A DNA stretch of 64,000 nt from Desulfofustis sp964433645 (GTDB taxonomy: Bacteria > Desulfobacterota > Desulfobulbia > Desulfobulbales > Desulfocapsaceae). The notes under the pieces are model-generated. The model did not search any database, was not told where the DNA came from, and saw nothing but the letters and a program-made list of their open reading frames with translations. Of this stretch, positions 8,598-16,213 are shown one piece after another (position 1 is the first letter of the stretch; each line of letters starts with the position of its first letter). Made by a program: the position numbers and the translations under genes. The DNA lies in NCBI GenBank assembly GCA_964433645.1, contig CAYSSK010000003.1:1-64000 (forward strand), given 5' to 3'.

Positions 8598-11441
8598 ATG
8601 GATGTACGTGAATTGAACCGGGCCCGTGGCCAGGTGTATCACTTTCTGTCGGTGATGTTCCGGGATGAATTGCCCGCCGAACTGCTGGCCAAAATGGGAG
8701 AGGGTGCGTTTTACGATCAGGTGCTGTCGCTGCAGGACAGTTGCGGCATTCAGGATTTTTGCTCGGGACTGAATCGCCTGACCTCGTTTCTCAAGACCCG
8801 TTCCGCTGATGAGGCGTGGCGGCAGCTTCGCCACGATTATGCCGAGCTCTTCCTCAATGCCGGCAAGAACCCGGCGTTTCCTTACGAGTCATGCTATCAC
8901 CGCCGGGAGCCGCTGGTCATGCAGGAACCGCTGGCGGCGGTCCGCGCCGCCTATCGGGCCGCGGGTGTGCGCAAGAACGAAGCCTACCCGGATCTTGACG
9001 ACCATATCGCGGTGGAGCTTGAATTCATGCGCTATTGTGCCGATCGGGCGGCGGCGGGAGAGGACAACGGCCAATTCGATTTCCTGCGCAACCACCTGAT
9101 GGGCTGGAGCGTCGATTTCTGCGCGGTGCTGACCGGTGCGGCGCCCAGTGATTTTTATCGCGGCCTGGCCGAAATGACCATGAGCTTCCTGTTCAACGAG
9201 CGGATGTATTCCTTTGCCGCCTTGGCCGAGCAGGAAGCAAGCCCGGCCTATACCCACATTCTGGAAAAGATGGCGGCGGCCATCGCGGCGCTGGAACTCG
9301 ATCCCGGCTACGCGCTGATCGCCGAAGGGGCGGTACCGCCGGCGGCCAATCGCTCGGTCAAGACGCACTGCTATATCTGCCTTGGTCTCTGCGGCCAGGA
9401 AGTGGTGGTCAAGGACAACGTTATCAGCGGCTGCAAAGGGTTGCCGGGTGATCCGAAAGGGGGCGGCCGGCTCTGCATCAAGGGCGCCAATGCCCACAAC
9501 AACACCTACTCCGCGTACCGGCTGAAAACACCGCTGATCAAGGAAAACGGACGATTCCGCAAAGCCGGTTGGGACGAGGCGATGACCGTGATTGCCGAGC
9601 GGTTGCAGACGATGGATCCGGAAACCGTCGCCTTTCACCGCGGCAACGATTTCAACAACTGGTGCCACGAAGCGGTGATGACCGCCTACGGCACCCCGCA
9701 CAAGACCACCCACCGGCAGATGTGCGACAATCCGGCGCGGATGGCCAACGAGAAATGCTTCAGTGAAAAGCGGCCGTGGATCGACTACGCCAACTCCCGG
9801 TTCATCCTGCTCTTCGGTATCAATGAACTGGCCACATCGGCCGGCCAGCGCAAGGTCGCCCTGCTGAAAAAGGCGGTCAACGACGGGGCCAAACTGGTGG
9901 TGGTCGACCCGCGCCGCTGTGAATCGGCATCCCTGGCCGCCGAGTGGATCCCGATCAAGCCGGGTACCGACGGGGCCATGGCCATGGCCATGTGCTACGT
10001 GATCGTCAAAGAAGGGCTCTATGACCGGGATTTCGTCGACAACTGGACGTCAGGCTTTGCCGAATTCAGGAAGCGGCTGCTCGGCGAGGAAGAAGGCATC
10101 GCCCGGACGCCCGAGTGGGCGGCCGAAATCTGCGGAGTACCGGCGGCGACCATCGAGCGGCTCGCCCATGAATTTGCCGCCGCCGCGCCCCATGCCGGAA
10201 CCAACGCCTGGACCGGGGTCTCCCAGGCGCCAAACACCGTCCATGCCACCCAGGCCCTGATGTCGCTCAACGCGTTGATGGGTTGTTTCGATGCCCCCGG
10301 CGGACCATCGCTGATCAGAAAATTCAAGCTGGCCTCGGCCTGGGCGGATGATCAGCCGAAGCCGCCGGACAATGCCGCCAAAATCAAGCTCAACAAAGGG
10401 CATCTCTGGAGCGGCTGGATCCCGGCGTATTTCGAGCAGGATGTCGAGGCCGGCCGACTCAAGGCGATGGTCTGCTATTTCGGCAATCCGGTCATGTCGA
10501 GCGGCTCCGAGCCGGCCATGCGCCGCGGTATGGAAAAACTGGAGTTCTCCTGCGCCATCGACTGTTTCCTGACCAACACCACGGTGCTCTGTGACGTGAT
10601 CCTGCCCGACAGTACCTATCTCGAGCAGAGCCGGGTGGTTGCCGACTGGATGTACGAATCGTTCATCTCGCTGGGCCAGAAAGCGATCGAGCCGATGTAC
10701 GAGTCCCGGACCGTGGTGCAGATCTTCACCGACCTGGCCGCCCGTCTCGGTTACGGGGAATTTTTCCCGTGGCAAAGTGAGGAGGAATATATGCGCAACC
10801 AGTTGCGCAACCAGAAGATCGGTCTCGAAGAGCTCAAGCAAACGGGATTTTACGTCACCGACCCGCAGGAGTTCTACAAGTACAAGGCCTGGGGGTCGGT
10901 CAATCCGCCGGCCGGCTACGGCTCGTCGGGCAGCAGTGCAACCGGGAAGTATGCCTTTATCAACCCGGTTGCCGAGGAAAAGGGGGTGGACGGTCTGCCC
11001 GATTATAAGTCGCCCTACGAGGACTGGCCGCAATTGCAGCCCGACGACGAGTTCCCGATGATCCTCGGGTTTTTTCGGGTGCTCGAGCACGAGCATACGT
11101 CGACCTATGCCAATGTCGCGTTGATGAAGCAGTGCGGCACCAATCCGCTCTGGATCAACTTTGTCGATGCCAAGCGTTTGGGAATCGGGGACGGCGATCA
11201 GGTGGAGATTACCTCGCCGTGGGCCTCGGTGCGGGCCAAAGCGCAGGTCACCTGGAATATCCGTCAGGGAGTTCTGGCCGCGGCCGGCGGGTTTGGCGGC
11301 CTGTTCGGGCTGGAGGGCGATCCGAAGTACCCGCACTACCACGGGTTCAACACCAATGTGCTGCTGCCGCCCAACGTCGCCTGCAGATGGTCCGGGACGC
11401 CGCCGCTCAAATATATCAAGACCAGGGTCGCCAAGGTCTGA
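8598..11441 (+). CDS. TorD-type chaperone fused to a molybdopterin oxidoreductase
   Basis: A 947-residue two-part protein. Residues 1-~235 are a complete TorD/DmsD-like chaperone, with YAELFLNAGKNPAFPYES (81-98) and the hallmark DDHIAVELEFM (134-144). From ~residue 255 a DMSO-reductase-family catalytic subunit follows: [4Fe-4S] ligands C258, C261, C265 and C293, a likely molybdenum-ligand region around C376 (HRQMCDNPA), and a C-terminal bis-MGD-binding domain (to ~945). Chaperone and enzyme are normally separate genes. No Tat signal is present at the N-terminus or the junction, so the enzyme is probably cytoplasmic. No Fe-S or membrane subunit gene adjoins it. The substrate is unknown; a cysteine ligand would fit the polysulfide/thiosulfate/arsenate/formate-like branches. 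Confidence 0.88.
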   Translation: MDVRELNRARGQVYHFLSVMFRDELPAELLAKMGEGAFYDQVLSLQDSCGIQDFCSGLNRLTSFLKTRSADEAWRQLRHDYAELFLNAGKNPAFPYESCYHRREPLVMQEPLAAVRAAYRAAGVRKNEAYPDLDDHIAVELEFMRYCADRAAAGEDNGQFDFLRNHLMGWSVDFCAVLTGAAPSDFYRGLAEMTMSFLFNERMYSFAALAEQEASPAYTHILEKMAAAIAALELDPGYALIAEGAVPPAANRSVKTHCYICLGLCGQEVVVKDNVISGCKGLPGDPKGGGRLCIKGANAHNNTYSAYRLKTPLIKENGRFRKAGWDEAMTVIAERLQTMDPETVAFHRGNDFNNWCHEAVMTAYGTPHKTTHRQMCDNPARMANEKCFSEKRPWIDYANSRFILLFGINELATSAGQRKVALLKKAVNDGAKLVVVDPRRCESASLAAEWIPIKPGTDGAMAMAMCYVIVKEGLYDRDFVDNWTSGFAEFRKRLLGEEEGIARTPEWAAEICGVPAATIERLAHEFAAAAPHAGTNAWTGVSQAPNTVHATQALMSLNALMGCFDAPGGPSLIRKFKLASAWADDQPKPPDNAAKIKLNKGHLWSGWIPAYFEQDVEAGRLKAMVCYFGNPVMSSGSEPAMRRGMEKLEFSCAIDCFLTNTTVLCDVILPDSTYLEQSRVVADWMYESFISLGQKAIEPMYESRTVVQIFTDLAARLGYGEFFPWQSEEEYMRNQLRNQKIGLEELKQTGFYVTDPQEFYKYKAWGSVNPPAGYGSSGSSATGKYAFINPVAEEKGVDGLPDYKSPYEDWPQLQPDDEFPMILGFFRVLEHEHTSTYANVALMKQCGTNPLWINFVDAKRLGIGDGDQVEITSPWASVRAKAQVTWNIRQGVLAAAGGFGGLFGLEGDPKYPHYHGFNTNVLLPPNVACRWSGTPPLKYIKTRVAKV

Positions 11442-11460
11442 GGGGCTTTTTCGGTAACCC

Positions 11461-13134
11461 ATGGCCATGAGTTTTGTTGACGGACAGGGGCGGGATCGCC
11501 GGTATCTGCTGGTCTTCCAGCAGGTGACCAAGATGATTTCGCTGGCCCACGATCCCCGCCAGGTGATGGCGAACATCGTGGAAAACCTCCCCGAACTGCT
11601 CGGCATCGATGCCTGCACCATCCGGCTGCTCGATCCCGATGCCGGGCATTTCGTTCTCGGGGCGGCGGCCGGACTATCGGAAACCTATCTGTCCCGCCGC
11701 GATGTCGATTCGGCGGAGACCATGGATATGGTTGCCGCCGGACAACCGGTGGCCATGGAAGACGTCGCCACCAGCCCGCACCGCAGCTTTCGTGAGGCAG
11801 CCCGGCGGGAGGGGATCGTGTCGGTGTTGACCCTGCCTATTTCCTACCAGGGTCGGGTAACCGGGATCATGCGGTTGTTGACCAGGAGCCGCCGCGTCTT
11901 TGCCGGCGACGAGATCGACTTTGCCCATGCCCTGGCCGAACAGGTCGGTATAGCCATCGCCAACGCGGCGATGTTCCGTCAGCTGGAACACCAGCTCGAT
12001 TATCTCAAGGAAGTGCAGGAGATCTCGAAGCTGGTCAACTCGACGCTCGATCTCGATGCGGTCCTGCAGACCATCGTCGAGTTGCTGCCGCGCAGCCTGA
12101 GGACCCATGGTTGTACGATCCGCCTGCTGACGCCGCGGAGCAATCGGCTGGTTCTGGCCGCCTCGTTCGGGTTGTCCAGCGATTATCTGGAGCGCGGCGA
12201 GGTGGTCGACGAGGAGAACACCATTCGCGCCCTGCGGGGCGAGCCGGTGGCCATTGGTGACGTTGCCAAAGACGAACGGGTTCTCTACCACGAGCACATG
12301 GGCAGGGAGGGGATCAAGTCGCTGCTGGCGGTGCCGATCAAGGTCAACAACGAGGTGATTGGCATCATCCGCGTCCTGGCCCGGGAACGGCGGGCCTTTT
12401 CGCCGGCCGAGATCAGTTTTGCCGCGGCCGTCGCCGAAGTCGGCGGAGCGGCGATCAAAAACGCCGGCACCTATCGCCAGATCACGCTGCTCTTCAACCA
12501 GATCGAGGAGCACGAACAGTTTCTCGGCAATATCCTCGATTGCATCCGGCCGCAACTGCTGGTGATCGACAAGCGGGGGCATGTGGTCATGGCCAACCAG
12601 GCCTTTCTCGAGGCCAACGGCCGGCGAGAAGCCGACGTGCTCGGCATGGCCTATCACCGGTTGTGCCGGGTCGAGGAAGGCGAGCGCGGTTGCCCGGTGG
12701 CCGAGGTCCTGGCAACCGGCGAAATGGCCGTGGTGGTCCAGTCGCAGCGGGCAGAAGACGGACACCACTGGTACGAGCGCTCGGCGACGCCGATGCTCGG
12801 CGCCGACGGTGAGGTGGACTATGTGATCGAGGTAATCCGTGATCTGACCGCTCAGCGTCGCCTCGAAGAAGAACGGGCCGAGCGGAGCAAGCTCGAGGGG
12901 GTGATCGAGCTGGCCGGCACCGTGGCCCACGAGATCAATTCCCCGTTGTTCGCCGCGCTCGGCACGGTGCAACTGCTCGAAGGCGATCTGGGCGATGGCG
13001 AACAGGCCGATGATATCCGGACCATCATCAGAAATCTCAAGGCCATTAGCGACTTGACCGCGAAGATGGCCTCGATGACCGGTTATCGCGGCAAGGAGTA
13101 TGTCGGCGAGACACGGATTGTCGATCTTGGCTGA
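11461..13134 (+). CDS. GAF-GAF-PAS-HisKA signalling protein without an ATPase domain
   Basis: A 557-residue soluble protein: GAF 1 (about 20-175, GIDACTIRLLDPDAGHFVL), GAF 2 (about 195-345, HGCTIRLLTPRSNRLVLAAS), PAS (about 355-465) and a HisKA-like helix with H490 in GTVAHEINSPLFAALG. Only 67 residues follow the histidine and no N, G1 or G2 box is present. Only 98 bp separate the stop from the next gene's start, so a HATPase domain cannot be hidden by a frameshift. It may act as a phosphotransfer or docking partner of the kinase at 6589. The start codon ATG 11461 lacks a clear RBS; it lies 19 nt after the molybdoenzyme. Confidence 0.85.
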   Translation: MAMSFVDGQGRDRRYLLVFQQVTKMISLAHDPRQVMANIVENLPELLGIDACTIRLLDPDAGHFVLGAAAGLSETYLSRRDVDSAETMDMVAAGQPVAMEDVATSPHRSFREAARREGIVSVLTLPISYQGRVTGIMRLLTRSRRVFAGDEIDFAHALAEQVGIAIANAAMFRQLEHQLDYLKEVQEISKLVNSTLDLDAVLQTIVELLPRSLRTHGCTIRLLTPRSNRLVLAASFGLSSDYLERGEVVDEENTIRALRGEPVAIGDVAKDERVLYHEHMGREGIKSLLAVPIKVNNEVIGIIRVLARERRAFSPAEISFAAAVAEVGGAAIKNAGTYRQITLLFNQIEEHEQFLGNILDCIRPQLLVIDKRGHVVMANQAFLEANGRREADVLGMAYHRLCRVEEGERGCPVAEVLATGEMAVVVQSQRAEDGHHWYERSATPMLGADGEVDYVIEVIRDLTAQRRLEEERAERSKLEGVIELAGTVAHEINSPLFAALGTVQLLEGDLGDGEQADDIRTIIRNLKAISDLTAKMASMTGYRGKEYVGETRIVDLG

Positions 13135-13232
13135 CTATTGTCTCGGGATCGATCGGTATGTGTCTTGGGGCAGGTGATAGAAAACCTGGGTTATTCGTGA
13201 AACCCGTAATTTCAACACAGTGGAGGTGTATT

Positions 13233-14387
13233 GTGACAAGGAAACACGGTTTGTGGCTGATCGGCGGTTTGTTGGCGCTCCTGATCGCCGGGCTGGTCCA
13301 GGAGCCGGCCTGGGCCGGCGGCCTTGACGAGGCCATCGCCGCCGCCCCGCGGGGCGCCGCGTCGGGCCAGATCGACCCGGGTCAGCCGGTCGGTTTTCTC
13401 GGCATCCCCGGCGGCCCCCAGGTCAATCTGATCGTTGCCTTTCTCTGGGCGGTCTGGGTCGGCTGGATCTTCTCCACCGTCGGCGCCTTCGGCGGCGTCA
13501 TGGCCGGTGTCGGCCATATGGGCGTGTTCGGTCTCGGTGATTATGCCAAGTCTTTCAAAGAGACCGCCCCGGTCCTGAACAAGGGGATCACCGATTCGAT
13601 CCGCGGTTCGAACCAGTTCCTGGTCGGGCTATCGGCGCTGATTTCTTCGTTCAACTACTACAAGATGGGCCGCCTGGTGGTGCCGTTGGCCGTGGCGCTC
13701 GGCCTCGGCTCCATCGTCGGGGCCTGGGGGTCGGTGACCCTGTCGGCGGGCAAGATTTCCTTCTCTCAATACCAGGGGTATTTCGGGCTCTTCGTGCTGG
13801 CGCTCGGCGTCTATCTGTTCTGGGAGACGTCTCCGGCCGGGCAGGCCAACAAGAAGAACGCCAAAGCCGCCGCCCAGGCGTTCGAGGCCACGGTGAAAAA
13901 GCAGAAGGACGGCGAGAGTGTCGATACCGCTTCGCTTGGTGTCAAAGTAGTCCGGATGTCGCTGACTCAGATCGCGTTTACCTTCTACGGGGTGGAGTTC
14001 AAATTCAACCCGCTCATCCCCTTCTTCGGCGGTGTGGTGATTGCGGCTATCGCCGCATTTCTCGGTGTCGGCGGCGGCTTTTTGCTGGTACCGTTTCTGA
14101 CCAGCGTTGCCGAACTGCCGATGTACCTGGCGGCGGGCACCTCGGCCCTGGCGGTCCTGATCAGCATGATCACCAGTATCGTCACGCTGATCTCCAAGGG
14201 CGTGCAGTTCGACTGGGCCCTGATCGGTCTCGAGTTGGTCGGTGTTGCCGTCGGTTCGGTGATCGGTCCGCGAACGTCCAAGTATTTTTCCGATATCTGG
14301 CTCAAGCGCCTCTTTATTGTGCTGGCGCTCTATGTCGGTATTGATTACGTTTTGCGCGGTTTCTTCGGCTTCCGGATCATCGGCTAG
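13233..14387 (+). CDS. TSUP (TauE/SafE-family) sulfite/organosulfur permease-like protein
   Basis: A 384-residue membrane protein with an N-terminal signal-like helix (HGLWLIGGLLALLIAGL) and two halves of TauE/SafE type: NLIVAFLWAVWVGWIFSTVGAFGGV and, in the second half, FLGVGGGFLLVPFL. A hydrophilic segment of ~60 residues (about 205-260) splits the halves. The family exports sulfite, sulfoacetate or related anions, or takes up sulfur compounds. GTG 13233 is chosen because GGAGG lies 6 nt upstream; the frame is open to 13158 without RBS support. A strong terminator follows. Position beside a molybdoenzyme suggests that the cluster handles a sulfur oxyanion, but this is inference. Confidence 0.85.
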   Translation: MTRKHGLWLIGGLLALLIAGLVQEPAWAGGLDEAIAAAPRGAASGQIDPGQPVGFLGIPGGPQVNLIVAFLWAVWVGWIFSTVGAFGGVMAGVGHMGVFGLGDYAKSFKETAPVLNKGITDSIRGSNQFLVGLSALISSFNYYKMGRLVVPLAVALGLGSIVGAWGSVTLSAGKISFSQYQGYFGLFVLALGVYLFWETSPAGQANKKNAKAAAQAFEATVKKQKDGESVDTASLGVKVVRMSLTQIAFTFYGVEFKFNPLIPFFGGVVIAAIAAFLGVGGGFLLVPFLTSVAELPMYLAAGTSALAVLISMITSIVTLISKGVQFDWALIGLELVGVAVGSVIGPRTSKYFSDIWLKRLFIVLALYVGIDYVLRGFFGFRIIG

Positions 14388-14420
14388 CCGGCGTACCCCC
14401 ATTCCTGTAGCCGAGACCAA

Positions 14421-14452
14421 GGCTCCGGGTAGGGTGACCGGAGTCTTTTTTT
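14421..14452 (+). terminator. Intrinsic terminator whose stem contains the next gene's RBS
   Basis: An 8-bp stem (GGCTCCGG 14421-14428 with CCGGAGTC 14438-14445, one G-U pair), a 9-nt loop, and seven T residues (14446-14452). The start ATG of the next gene is the very next base, and the GGAG in the right arm (14440-14443) is at Shine-Dalgarno distance. The element can therefore both stop transcription from the permease and mask translation of 14453. Confidence 0.75.
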
Positions 14453-15025
14453 ATGGATCTGCACACCGCTCTCACTTTCTTCGATCCCTGGCTGATCGCC
14501 CCGTACCGGGCACTGGCGCCGGCAGCGGCCGGCTACCTGCTCGGTACGGCGATACTGGCCCTTTATTGCGTGGTGATCGGCGATATGTCGGCAACGCTGG
14601 TCGCCTTTGTCAATCGTGGTTATCTGACCAGGCTCCGCCGGAAGATGGAGCACCATCATCGCCTCTCCGAAAAGGCGTTGATGATGGGCGACAAGGAGAG
14701 CTACAAGGCGGTCAACAAGCAGGGGCTGGATGCGTTCGGCTACTCGTTTTCCATGGGCGCGGCGCTGTTCTGTGTTTCCATCTGGCCGATGCCGTTCGCG
14801 CTGGCCTGGCTCAATTCGCGTTTTGCCGAGGCGCCCCTCGAACTGCCGGCCGCGCTGCCGCTGCTGGGCGGCCGGCAGCTCCATTATTTCACCTCGTTTC
14901 TGCTGCTCTACATTCTCGTGCGGATCGGCTATTGGCTGATCATGGCGCGCGTTGCCTGGTATCGAGCGATCAAGGCGCGGGTTACCGGTGTTGGTGGTAG
15001 CGCTCCAGAGCCTGACGAAGTCTGA
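14453..15025 (+). CDS. Small membrane protein, possibly Oxa1/DUF106-like
   Basis: A 190-residue protein with three or four hydrophobic segments: one near residues 20-45, a charged helical stretch (LRRKMEHHHRLSEKALMMGDKESYKAV), two central segments (GYSFSMGAALFCVSIWPMPFALAWL) and one near the C-terminus. A membrane helix, then a charged coiled-coil, then a membrane pair is reminiscent of DUF106/EMC3-type members of the YidC-Oxa1 superfamily, but I could not confirm this. Its start sits directly after the terminator T-tract. It may serve the adjacent TSUP permease, as an assembly or regulatory partner; this is inference. Confidence 0.7.
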   Translation: MDLHTALTFFDPWLIAPYRALAPAAAGYLLGTAILALYCVVIGDMSATLVAFVNRGYLTRLRRKMEHHHRLSEKALMMGDKESYKAVNKQGLDAFGYSFSMGAALFCVSIWPMPFALAWLNSRFAEAPLELPAALPLLGGRQLHYFTSFLLLYILVRIGYWLIMARVAWYRAIKARVTGVGGSAPEPDEV

Positions 15026-15070
15026 AGGAAATGGTTTTCCGGGGCGCCGGTGGCGCCGATAAGCCGGGAA

Positions 15071-16207
15071 TCAGCGATTGGCGGGACGGTCTTCCGATGA
15101 ATTCTGGATGAGCGGATAGTTCGTTTCCGCGCCGATAACGTTTTTGCCCCGGGAAAAGAGCGGATCTGAACGGAGATAGGCTTCGATCAGGCCGGCCACA
15201 CTGGTCAGTGACTGGACATGGACCCGCTCGTAGCCGTGCGAGGCGTCGAGTCCGTAACAGATCAGCGCGGTCCTGATATCGTTGCCCGCTTCCAGAGCGG
15301 CAGCGGCATCACTGCGGTAATGGATAAAGACATCGCGGCTGAACTTGATCTCCTGCTTTTTGCAGAGATCCAGCAGGTGACCGGTCAGGTGCCGGTCAAA
15401 CGGGCCGCTGGAATCTTTCATCGCGATCGTTGCCCCGAATTCGCTGGTGTTTTGGTCCGGCGCGACGATGCCGTTGTCGACCGAGACCATTTCGGCGACA
15501 TTGCCGCGCAGCACATGCGAGGCGCCGACACCGACCTCTTCGGAGATGGTGAAGAGCAGCGAACTGTCCAGTTCCGGCTTGATCCCGTTTTCGGTCAATG
15601 CCCGCGCGGCGGCAAGGATTGCCGCGACCCCGGCCTTGTCGTCGAGAAAACGGGAATTGATGAAGCCGTTATCGCTGAGTTCCATGGTCGTGGTGAAGGA
15701 AATATAGTCGCCGACCCGGACACCCAGGTCCCAGAGCATGTCGATGGAGAAAGCGGGTTCGTCGATGCGCACTTCCAGGTTCGACCAGGCCGACGGCTGC
15801 CGATCGATTTCCTCGTTGTAGCGGTGTCCGGAGGCCTTGAGCGGCAGGACGGTGCCGCGAAACGTGCGCTCATTGTCGCAATGGATGAGTACTCTGGCGC
15901 CTTCGGCAAAGCGGGCGGACCAGGTGCCGATCGGGACGATGGCCAGGCGACCGTTTTGTTTGAGGTTGCGGACCATCCCGCCCAAAGTGTCCAGGTGGGA
16001 AACCACCGCTCGCCGCGGTTTTCTGGCCCGGCCCGGCAGATGAGCCCGAATGGCGCCTCGGCGGGTCAATTCGTAGTCGATGGAGAGGATGTCGAGTTCG
16101 TCGCAGACAGTCCGGACGATATCATCGGTCATGCCGCTCGGGCTGGGAATGGCCAGCAGGCGACCGAGGACTTCGAGCAGATAGTCCTGATTGATATGAG
16201 TGATCAC
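15071..16207 (-). CDS. M42-family hydrolase of the NAGGN osmolyte locus
   Basis: A 378-residue metallo-hydrolase of the M42 glutamyl-aminopeptidase/endoglucanase-like fold: VVSHLDTLGGMVR, a RFLDDKAGVAAIL metal-binding region, and FTISEEVGVGAS with the catalytic glutamate pair. It is the third gene of the conserved N-acetylglutaminylglutamine amide trio, lying 6 nt after the synthetase. Its role in the pathway is undefined; a dipeptide-recycling or trimming job is plausible. The start is a GTG at 16207, without a strong RBS, consistent with translational coupling. Confidence 0.88.
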   Translation of the reverse strand: MITHINQDYLLEVLGRLLAIPSPSGMTDDIVRTVCDELDILSIDYELTRRGAIRAHLPGRARKPRRAVVSHLDTLGGMVRNLKQNGRLAIVPIGTWSARFAEGARVLIHCDNERTFRGTVLPLKASGHRYNEEIDRQPSAWSNLEVRIDEPAFSIDMLWDLGVRVGDYISFTTTMELSDNGFINSRFLDDKAGVAAILAAARALTENGIKPELDSSLLFTISEEVGVGASHVLRGNVAEMVSVDNGIVAPDQNTSEFGATIAMKDSSGPFDRHLTGHLLDLCKKQEIKFSRDVFIHYRSDAAAALEAGNDIRTALICYGLDASHGYERVHVQSLTSVAGLIEAYLRSDPLFSRGKNVIGAETNYPLIQNSSEDRPANR

Positions 16208-16213
16208 GTGATG

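Noticed and set aside
10050..11621. Minus-strand frame of 523 codons opposite the molybdoenzyme
   Set aside because: Arginine- and histidine-rich, low-complexity product with no motif; the plus-strand frame is a well-defined oxidoreductase.
13135..13232. Missing HATPase domain of the GAF-PAS-HisKA protein hidden by a frameshift
   Set aside because: The gap is only 98 bp and the following gene is an intact permease with its own RBS, so there is no room for an ATPase domain.
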